Shown here one piece after another: positions 58,207 through 64,000 of a stretch of 64,000 bases of DNA (position 1 is its first letter; every line of letters begins with the position of its first letter). Source of the stretch: Shewanella morhuae (GTDB lineage: Bacteria > Pseudomonadota > Gammaproteobacteria > Enterobacterales > Shewanellaceae); contig NZ_FTNN01000001.1 in the NCBI RefSeq assembly GCF_900156405.1, positions 62,001-126,000 on the forward strand, read 5' to 3'. The position numbers and the translations under genes were made by a program. The notes beneath the pieces are model-generated. The model was not told the origin of the DNA. It searched no databases and was given only the letters and a program-made list of their open reading frames with translations.

Positions 58207-59467
58207 TATTAGTCGTTCTAAAAACAGTTCAAATATTAATACGGATCAAGCGTTGTCAGCCAATAAAATGGACAAAGAATCGACTCCAGCGATTAGCCAT
58301 TCTCGTATTAAGAGTCGTATCAATAGTATCGATATGATGCGTGGCGCCGTGATGCTTATTATGTTGCTCGACCATGTGCGGGAGCGATTTTTTCTGCATA
58401 TGCAGGTGAGCGATCCTATGGATTTGACCACGACCTCTTGGGGACTTTTTCTAAGCCGTTTTGCTGCACACTTTTGTGCGCCAGTTTTTGTGTTTTTAAC
58501 TGGGGTTTCTGCATGGCTTTATGCCAATAGGGGTCATGGACAGCCGCGTTCAGCGCGGGCGTTTTTGATTAAACGTGGCTTATTTTTAATCGCGCTTGAA
58601 ATGTTAGTGATAAATATCTCTTGGATGGGCAACTACCACACGCTTTGGTTGCAGGTCATTTGGGTGATCGGCCTGAGCATGTTAACACTGGCGGCGCTGA
58701 TAAATCTGCCTAGACCTTGGATGGCTGTTTTAGGGTTAGCGATTGTCTTTGGTCATAATCTATTGACGCCAATTGGTTTTCAGCCGAATGAGTGGGCTTA
58801 CGGTCTGTGGACCATATTGCATGACCGCGGATATCTCGTTAGTGAAGGTGCGCTTAAGATCAAAGTGAGTTATCCGGCGCTGCCTTGGATGGGCGTGATT
58901 TTACTCGGCTATGTGGCAGGGCCCATTTTTAGTGACAAGCTTGATGCATCGGCGCGTCAGCAAAAGCTGTTACTCTTGGGGGTTAGCTGTTTTGCACTTT
59001 TTGTATTGCTTAGGGGGGTTAATATTTATGGCGAAACCTTACCTTGGCAGGCGGGAGCTCACTTAGGTGAAACCTTAATGTCGATATTTAACTTAACGAA
59101 GTATCCGCCATCATTAAGCTTTTTACTGGTGACATTAGGTGGCATGTTCTTCTGCTTGGTGGCGTTTGAGCGGCACTTTACATCAGCGGGAGAAACAGAT
59201 GGCAGATTGGCACGAGTTGGTCATGGATTGTCTGTGTTTGGTTCTGTCCCTATGTTCTTTTATATCTTACATTTGTACGTGCTGTTGCTGCTTTATACCT
59301 TAGCTAAGCTCACCTTTGGTGCTAACCATGGCGAGTTATTTGGGGTGAATAGTATGGGATGGATTGGGTTAATAGCCGGCGTGTTAATTATCGTACTGTA
59401 TTACCCCGTTAAGCAGTTTAGTGAGTACAAAAAACACAGCACTCAGGCTTGGATTAAGTATTTGTAA
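58196..59467 (+). CDS. DUF1624 membrane protein (acyltransferase-like)
   Basis: A 423-aa protein with a polar N-terminal 40 residues and then about ten hydrophobic segments. The first helix has INSIDMMRGAVMLIMLLDHVRERF, the conserved start of the DUF1624 / heparan-alpha-glucosaminide acetyltransferase-like fold with its Arg-Gly and Asp-His. It overlaps the TonB receptor gene by 11 nt, so the two are translationally coupled. Together with the metal-binding small protein upstream it suggests that this enzyme acts on a ligand or envelope component linked to uptake; the substrate is unknown. Confidence 0.8.
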   Translation: MSSNISRSKNSSNINTDQALSANKMDKESTPAISHSRIKSRINSIDMMRGAVMLIMLLDHVRERFFLHMQVSDPMDLTTTSWGLFLSRFAAHFCAPVFVFLTGVSAWLYANRGHGQPRSARAFLIKRGLFLIALEMLVINISWMGNYHTLWLQVIWVIGLSMLTLAALINLPRPWMAVLGLAIVFGHNLLTPIGFQPNEWAYGLWTILHDRGYLVSEGALKIKVSYPALPWMGVILLGYVAGPIFSDKLDASARQQKLLLLGVSCFALFVLLRGVNIYGETLPWQAGAHLGETLMSIFNLTKYPPSLSFLLVTLGGMFFCLVAFERHFTSAGETDGRLARVGHGLSVFGSVPMFFYILHLYVLLLLYTLAKLTFGANHGELFGVNSMGWIGLIAGVLIIVLYYPVKQFSEYKKHSTQAWIKYL

Positions 59468-59496
59468 CAAAGCGTAGTGTGGTGCTTTAAACCTAA

Positions 59497-59530
59497 AAAG
59501 TCGCCAAGCAGTTATGTTTGGCGACTTTTT
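59497..59530. terminator. terminator between DUF1624 gene and dps
   Basis: Stem AAAGTCGCCAA / TTGGCGACTTT, flanked by A and T runs; usable by both convergent genes. Confidence 0.88.
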
Positions 59531-59554
59531 GTAAGTTAAATAACTCTTTCCAAA

Positions 59555-60022
59555 TTATTCAGATAGTAAGCTTCGCAGCATCCAAGCATTCTTTTCATGC
59601 TGTTGAATACGCTGGGTAAGTAAATCTGCTGTCGCCTCATCATTTGCTTGATTAGCTAGCGGGTATAAGGCTCTGGCATTACGAATAACTAACTCTTGAT
59701 CGTTCAGTAATTCGCGGATCATATCTTCAGCTTTTACTACGCCGTTATCTTCTTTAATCTCAGTCAGTGCCGCATAGGCTGAATATGAACCGAGTGCTCT
59801 GGCACCTAATGCTCTAATGCGTTCTGCAATAACGTCAACCGCAAGGGCCAGTTCAGTATATTGCTGTTCAAACAATAAATGCAGACTCGTGAACATTGGG
59901 CCTGTTACGTTCCAATGAAAACTGTGGGTCTTAAGATACAGGCTATAGCTGTCAGCCAATAGTTGGTTTAGTCCCGCAGCGATTTCTTCTCTGTTAGCTT
60001 GATTGATACCTATATTAATCAT
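59555..60022 (-). CDS. dps: Dps-family ferritin-like protein
   Basis: A 155-aa 12-mer mini-ferritin that stores iron using H2O2 and protects DNA. The ferroxidase-site residues are in HSFHWNVTGPMFTSLHLLFEQQY (two His, then Glu/Asp) with the partner AVDVIAERIRALG. The N-terminus is short and without the lysine-rich tail of E. coli Dps, so DNA binding may be weak. AAGGAGAACGCC precedes the ATG. Iron handling fits its place beside a receptor cluster and near the bfr genes. OxyR or sigma-S control is not evident in the sequence. Confidence 0.9.
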   Translation of the reverse strand: MINIGINQANREEIAAGLNQLLADSYSLYLKTHSFHWNVTGPMFTSLHLLFEQQYTELALAVDVIAERIRALGARALGSYSAYAALTEIKEDNGVVKAEDMIRELLNDQELVIRNARALYPLANQANDEATADLLTQRIQQHEKNAWMLRSLLSE

Positions 60023-60275
60023 GGCGTTCTCCTTCTATTGTTTAACTTAGTATATATAGTCTAGCGATCTGAGATTCAATGTAAAACGAGTAAAATAGAT
60101 TCTAAAAATCTATAAATGCGATTGAACTTTAACCAACAAAGTTTAGTTGGTTTTTTTGTGATGAATTGTTTAGAGACGCTTTCCATATCCTAGATACAGT
60201 AACAATACCGTGGTTAAAATGCTATTCTAGTTGCATATTATGAGTCGATACTTGAGTTGAATAAAACTGACCCTA

Positions 60276-60641
60276 ATGAATAAATCAGCCTATTTAGCCG
60301 CTATGAATGTGACAACTTGGCGAGTGCGCGACACTAAAGTGAAACCTTATTTAGTCATTTTGGACGAAAACGGTGAATTGGCTGAGGCTGAACCGCTGAT
60401 CGATATGGTACTAAAGCTTATTGACGTCAAACGTGAAGAATGCGATTTCGATAGCGAGCCCCATACGGGTAAGCAGATAGTTTGGGATTTGCGCCGCCAT
60501 AAAGTTAGACCCCGCACCGCATGGTTGGTGTCTGAACCGTTAGTGGATTTATTGACGGGTTTTGAGGCTAAAAGTGCACTGTGGCAACAAATTTATCAAT
60601 GGCGTGAGCAGGCCAGCGGCCAAGCCTTTAATAAATCATAG
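60276..60641 (+). CDS. holD: DNA polymerase III psi subunit
   Basis: A 121-aa protein, recognised by place and weak motif similarity: the N-terminus SAYLAAMNVTTWRVR and the C-terminal KSALWQQIYQWREQA resemble HolD, and the next gene is rimI, the same order as E. coli holD-rimI. Psi links the clamp loader to chi and single-strand binding protein. The family is poorly conserved, so a hypothetical label would be the cautious alternative. Confidence 0.75.
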   Translation: MNKSAYLAAMNVTTWRVRDTKVKPYLVILDENGELAEAEPLIDMVLKLIDVKREECDFDSEPHTGKQIVWDLRRHKVRPRTAWLVSEPLVDLLTGFEAKSALWQQIYQWREQASGQAFNKS

Positions 60642-60672
60642 CGCTTAACCGTAAATGTATTAATGATGAATA

Positions 60673-61242
60673 TTGTGGGCACATGCTTTGAATACCTCAG
60701 TTAACGATAACTTATTTGTAGAACCTACGGGACAATTTACTGCCAATCCACCTGTAGAACTTGTGGCTCTTACTCTAGCCGATGTTCCTCAAATGGCGCT
60801 GCTTGAATCTATGGCCCATACGCATCCTATGAGCGAGGGTAATCTTGCCGACAGTTTTGGACATTTGTACAGCGTTTTGGGTTTAAAGCTAAGTACCGAT
60901 TCTAATGCTAATGTTGACGCGGATACTGAGCTAGTCGAAGAGCTCTTAGGTTTTGCTATCGTTCAGCAGATTATCGATGAAGTGACGTTATTAGATATTT
61001 GCTTATTACCAAGCCTACAGGGTAAAGGTTACGGCAAGTTATTGCTTAATGCAGTGGTGACTTCTGCTAAAACATCTGGCGCTGTGGTATTGATGTTAGA
61101 AGTGCGAGAGTCCAATGTAGCGGCTCGCGGCTTGTATCAAAAATTTGGCTTTATTGAATCGGGTCGGCGCAAAGGTTACTACTTGATAGAGGGCGGTAAA
61201 GAAGATGCTATCTTGATGGATTTAGCGATAACGCCTGAATGA
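60673..61242 (+). CDS. rimI: ribosomal protein S18-alanine N-acetyltransferase
   Basis: A GNAT enzyme of 189 aa that acetylates the N-terminal alanine of S18. Acetyl-CoA motif A is LPSLQGKGYGKLLLNAV; the C-terminal ESNVAARGLYQKFGFIESGRRKGYY matches RimI. The N-terminus is about 25-30 residues longer than in E. coli, with an extra low-complexity insert (STDSNANVDADTELVEE). The start is uncertain: TTG at 60673 or TTG at 60688, neither with a strong ribosome-binding site. The insert and extension are unusual for RimI. Confidence 0.9.
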   Translation: MWAHALNTSVNDNLFVEPTGQFTANPPVELVALTLADVPQMALLESMAHTHPMSEGNLADSFGHLYSVLGLKLSTDSNANVDADTELVEELLGFAIVQQIIDEVTLLDICLLPSLQGKGYGKLLLNAVVTSAKTSGAVVLMLEVRESNVAARGLYQKFGFIESGRRKGYYLIEGGKEDAILMDLAITPE

Positions 61243-61293
61243 GTTTAGCCAAAACAGTAATAAATCTTGGTGAGGCTTGTTAATCATAGTAAT

Positions 61294-61324
61294 AAAAAAC
61301 AGCGCTTAAGCGCTGTTTTTTTAG
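61294..61324. terminator. bidirectional terminator between rimI and lipA
   Basis: Perfect palindrome AAAACAGCGCTTAAGCGCTG followed by TTTT, with A and T runs on both sides. Confidence 0.93.
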
Positions 61325-61375
61325 TTAAATAACCCTGATGTTATATCAAGGATTATTGGACTCTCTACTACAAGG

Positions 61376-62341
61376 TTACTTAACTTCTTTACCTTGGGCC
61401 TGTAGATCCGCATGGTAACTTGAGCGCACTAACGGGCCACAGGCTGCATGGGTAAAGCCTAGCTCATCGGCTAAGGCTTTCAGCTCGTCAAACTCAGCTG
61501 GTGGCACATAACGTTCAACCGGTAAGTGGAATTTCGACGGTTGTAGATATTGGCCTAAGGTGAGCATTTCAACGTTGTGGGCGCGTAAGTCTCGTAATAC
61601 CTGTGCGATTTCTTCATTGGTTTCACCTAAACCCATCATCAGGCCAGATTTAGTCGGCACATTTGGATGACGTTCTTTAAAGCGTTTGAGCAAATCGAGC
61701 GACCATTGGTAGTTAGCACCAGGGCGCGCTTTACGATAATGCATTGGCGCTGTTTCTAAGTTGTGGTTGAACACATCTGGTGGCTCAGTCGATAAGATAT
61801 CTAACGCTGCATCGATACGACCACGGAAATCGGGTACTAAGGTTTCAATCTTGATCGTGGGATTGAGTTTACGAATTTCGCGGATACAATCGGCAAAATG
61901 TTGCGCGCCACCATCACGTAAGTCATCACGATCTACTGAGGTGATAACCACGTATTTCAGCTTCATATCGCGGATAGTTTGCGCCAATTTAACTGGCTCT
62001 TCAGCATCTGGTTTAAGTGGGCGGCCATGGGCAACGTCGCAAAATGGGCAACGACGAGTACAAATTGCGCCCAAAATCATAAAGGTAGCTGTGCCGTGGT
62101 TAAAGCATTCTGCTAGGTTAGGGCAAGAAGCCTCTTCACATACCGAGTGCAGACCATTGGAGCGCAGTGCTTGTTTGATTTCTAAAATACGTTGATTCGA
62201 TGCTGGTAGTTTTACCCGTAACCAATCGGGTTTACGCAACATAGTATCGCGTTCAGAAGGAACGATTTTAATTGGAATACGAGATACTTTATCGGCATCT
62301 CTTAATTTTACACCGGGTTGTAAACGTTCAGGCCTATTCAT
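61376..62341 (-). CDS. lipA: lipoyl synthase
   Basis: A 321-aa radical-SAM enzyme inserting two sulfur atoms into protein-bound octanoyl groups. It has two iron-sulfur clusters: the auxiliary cluster's cysteines are in [12 protein letters not shown] and the radical-SAM triad in [10 protein letters not shown]. The C-terminal GLMMGLGET and arginine/serine motif RSSYHAD are typical. Its first codons overlap the end of lipB by 4 nt (ATGA), so lipB and lipA are translationally coupled on the minus strand. Confidence 0.97.
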   Translation of the reverse strand: MNRPERLQPGVKLRDADKVSRIPIKIVPSERDTMLRKPDWLRVKLPASNQRILEIKQALRSNGLHSVCEEASCPNLAECFNHGTATFMILGAICTRRCPFCDVAHGRPLKPDAEEPVKLAQTIRDMKLKYVVITSVDRDDLRDGGAQHFADCIREIRKLNPTIKIETLVPDFRGRIDAALDILSTEPPDVFNHNLETAPMHYRKARPGANYQWSLDLLKRFKERHPNVPTKSGLMMGLGETNEEIAQVLRDLRAHNVEMLTLGQYLQPSKFHLPVERYVPPAEFDELKALADELGFTHAACGPLVRSSYHADLQAQGKEVK

Positions 62342-62991
62342 GACGCGGCTAATCCTTGATGATGAACTAGATGTTGATAGCCCAGTAATTGGCTAAAAGT
62401 AAGGGTAAGTTGTTCGCCGGCTTCGGTCACCGTTTTGGGTCCATCAAGCTCTTTACATTGCACCATTTCAAGACCGGCATAACCACAAGGGTTGATACGG
62501 CGAAATGGCGCTAAATCCATGTCGACATTGAGGGCTAATCCATGGAATGAACAGCCTTTACGAATGCGCAATCCTAGGGAGGCGATTTTGCGTTCATTCA
62601 CATACACGCCCGGCGCATCGGCCTTGGCATAAGCGTTAATATCGTACTTGGCTAGCATATTAACAATGCTTTGCTCTATGTGGGTGACGAGTTGACGTAC
62701 GCCGACTTTACTACGTTTAATATCAATAAGAGGATATACCACTAGTTGGCCTGGGCCGTGATAGGTCACTTGACCCCCGCGGTCTACTTGGATAACCGGA
62801 ATATCACCAGCATTTAAAATATGCTCGCTTTTACCAGCTTGGCCTTGGGTAAATACGGGAGGATGCTCGACAATCCATAGTTCATCATGGCTTTCGCTGC
62901 CCCGCGTATCAGTGTAATGCTGCATTGCATGCCACACTGATTCATAATCTTGTTTTCCAAGATGTCGAATATGCAAAGTCGTGTCTTGCAA
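62338..62991 (-). CDS. lipB: octanoyl-ACP:protein octanoyltransferase
   Basis: A 217-aa enzyme transferring octanoate from ACP to lipoyl domains, ahead of LipA. The catalytic Lys/Cys pair lies in [20 protein letters not shown] (K) and NPCGYAG (C). Signature [17 protein letters not shown] is present. I chose TTG at 62991, which has GGGGAG at suitable spacing; a TTG six bases earlier is the alternative. E. coli lipB also begins at TTG. Confidence 0.96.
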   Translation of the reverse strand: MQDTTLHIRHLGKQDYESVWHAMQHYTDTRGSESHDELWIVEHPPVFTQGQAGKSEHILNAGDIPVIQVDRGGQVTYHGPGQLVVYPLIDIKRSKVGVRQLVTHIEQSIVNMLAKYDINAYAKADAPGVYVNERKIASLGLRIRKGCSFHGLALNVDMDLAPFRRINPCGYAGLEMVQCKELDGPKTVTEAGEQLTLTFSQLLGYQHLVHHQGLAAS

Positions 62992-63084
62992 GGGCAACCT
63001 CTCCCCTTAGAAATGAGTGCTACTATTATACGCCTCTTGACCATAAATGTAAGACAGATCACATTTCATGGCCTTGAGAAATAG

Positions 63085-63351
63085 CTATAGTACGCGGCGT
63101 ACACCATCGATTGCGGCAAGTTCAGTGTACAAAACTTCGATATGATCTTTGCTGGTAACTGTCACGCGGATAGTGATGGAGTGATAGCTACCTTTGCTCG
63201 ATATTCTGGTCGAGGGTGAGTAATCACCTGGAGCGTGTTTTTGAACTACTGCCACGACTCTGTCAGTTAACGTTTCATGGGCTTCACCGACAACCTTGAA
63301 AGGAAATGCACAGGGGAAATCCATCAGTTCATCAAATTTAGTGTCTAACAT
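63085..63351 (-). CDS. ybeD: UPF0250 (YbeD-like) protein
   Basis: An 88-aa protein matching Ybe[15 protein letters not shown] near the N-terminus and a ferredoxin-like fold ending in [16 protein letters not shown]. The family's function is not established; a regulatory ACT-like fold is suggested by structure. It sits between dacA and lipB, as in E. coli. Confidence 0.92.
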   Translation of the reverse strand: MLDTKFDELMDFPCAFPFKVVGEAHETLTDRVVAVVQKHAPGDYSPSTRISSKGSYHSITIRVTVTSKDHIEVLYTELAAIDGVRRVL

Positions 63352-63433
63352 GCTCTGTACTCTTAGCGGCTATATTGGGATATATATGGTGACGATTATA
63401 ACTGATTCAAGGGTGATACACTCCCCAAAAAAT

Positions 63434-63456
63434 AAAGCCACCTAAAGGTGGCTTTA
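63434..63456. terminator. terminator downstream of dacA
   Basis: Stem AAAGCCACC / GGTGGCTTT with a 3-nt loop and flanking T runs on the minus strand. Confidence 0.85.
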
Positions 63457-63471
63457 TTTATGGGATTAGAC

Positions 63472-64000
63472 TTAGCTAAACCAACCTGAAAACAGTTGTT
63501 TGAAGTAATCAACTAATTTGCTAAACCAGCTACCTTCGTTGACTTCTTGTAATGTCACTAACGGGAATTGAGCGATATCTTTACCGTCAAGTTGGAAGAA
63601 TAAACGGCCTACAGTCTCACCTTTCTTTAATGGCGCATCTAATGGCTTAGTGAGCTCAAAATTCGCTTTTAAGTCTTTACCGCGGCCACGGTTGATGGTG
63701 ATCGGTGTGTCAGTTGCCACGCCTAAATCAACAGTGCTCTTGTCACCGTACCAAATTGGTTGAGTGATAAAGCTGTCGCCCGCTTTATAAGGTGTCACAG
63801 TTTCAAAAAAGCGGAAACCGTAGGTTAATAATTTCTTGCTTTCAGCTTTACGAGCTGACTCACTTTGAGTGCCCATCACCACAGACACTAAGCGCATACC
63901 GTCTTTAGTCGCAGAGGCGACTAAGTTGTAACCTGCTCCTGAAGTATGGCCAGTTTTGATACCGTCTACGTTCATGCTGTTATCCCACAACAAACCATTA
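63472..64000 (-). CDS. dacA: D-alanyl-D-alanine carboxypeptidase (PBP5), C-terminal part
   Basis: The right edge of the window cuts the gene; only about 176 codons of the C-terminal half are present. The conserved KTG motif with the following [14 protein letters not shown] is visible, then the beta-rich second domain, and a C-terminal amphipathic membrane anchor ([18 protein letters not shown]). PBP5 trims the fifth residue from peptidoglycan stem peptides in the periplasm. It heads the dacA-ybeD-lipB-lipA series on the minus strand, although a hairpin (63434-63456) follows it. Confidence 0.95.
   Translation of the reverse strand, partial: NGLLWDNSMNVDGIKTGHTSGAGYNLVASATKDGMRLVSVVMGTQSESARKAESKKLLTYGFRFFETVTPYKAGDSFITQPIWYGDKSTVDLGVATDTPITINRGRGKDLKANFELTKPLDAPLKKGETVGRLFFQLDGKDIAQFPLVTLQEVNEGSWFSKLVDYFKQLFSGWFS

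Overview
The window is an ordinary stretch of chromosome from a gammaproteobacterium, most likely Shewanella (Alteromonadales), close to the S. oneidensis / MR-4 group. This is an inference. It rests on the complete Na+-NQR operon with apbE and nqrM, the paired bacterioferritins, two TonB-dependent receptors, MetJ-, LexA- and Fur-like operators, and the gene order luxS, nqr, bfr, dinB, pepD, proBA, dnaKJ, carAB, holD-rimI, lipAB-ybeD-dacA. Most genes are core metabolism with clear ribosome-binding sites and intrinsic terminators.

Layout. 0-8 kb: O-acetylhomoserine sulfhydrylase (metY) behind a long leader with a MetJ-like box, then RlmG, an AlkB-like dioxygenase, BolA, LuxS and a TonB-dependent receptor. 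8-15.3 kb: nqrABCDEF, the Na+-pumping NADH:quinone oxidoreductase, followed by its two maturation factors, ApbE (covalent FMN transfer) and NqrM (iron delivery). 15.6-21.3 kb: two bacterioferritin subunits, SOS-controlled DinB, and peptidases PepD and an M17 aminopeptidase. 21.3-22.5 kb: no long gene, but a self-contained small transcription unit with a consensus promoter, a highly structured leader, a 32-codon ORF with a strong ribosome-binding site, and a strong terminator. 22.5-32 kb: an NCS2 purine permease, proBA, small genes, and dnaK-dnaJ behind a sigma-32 promoter.

32.1-36.7 kb is the only accessory-looking region. It holds a hairpin-rich repeat, an AT-rich gene for a small zinc-ribbon membrane protein, a transposase remnant and a truncated HigA-type antitoxin. 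The last two both end inside a perfect 22-bp inverted repeat. A GGDEF/EAL protein with a degenerate GGDEF site follows, then about 840 bp of palindrome-rich non-coding DNA.

36.7-55 kb: a DEAD-box helicase, an acetyltransferase, an M48 lipoprotein protease, FklB, DapB, CarAB, a RluA-type pseudouridine synthase, an EEP-family hydrolase, RlmI, RpiA, a YedI-like protein, an RNase D-like exonuclease and a SEC-C protein. A perfect 7-1-7 Fur box sits at 39.63 kb upstream of a possible 31-aa membrane peptide. 55.4-59.5 kb: tRNA-Trp, then a His/Cys-rich small protein, a siderophore-type TonB receptor and a DUF1624 membrane acyltransferase-like protein, which look like one metal-uptake unit. 59.5-64 kb: Dps, HolD, RimI, then lipA, lipB, ybeD and a dacA that runs off the window end.

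The best candidate for something undescribed is the small structured transcription unit at 21.70-22.19 kb. The Fur-box small ORF, the inverted repeat that truncates two genes, and the complementary bacterioferritin pair come next. No CRISPR array, phage or obvious defence system was seen. All family assignments come from reading motifs by eye; no database search was run.
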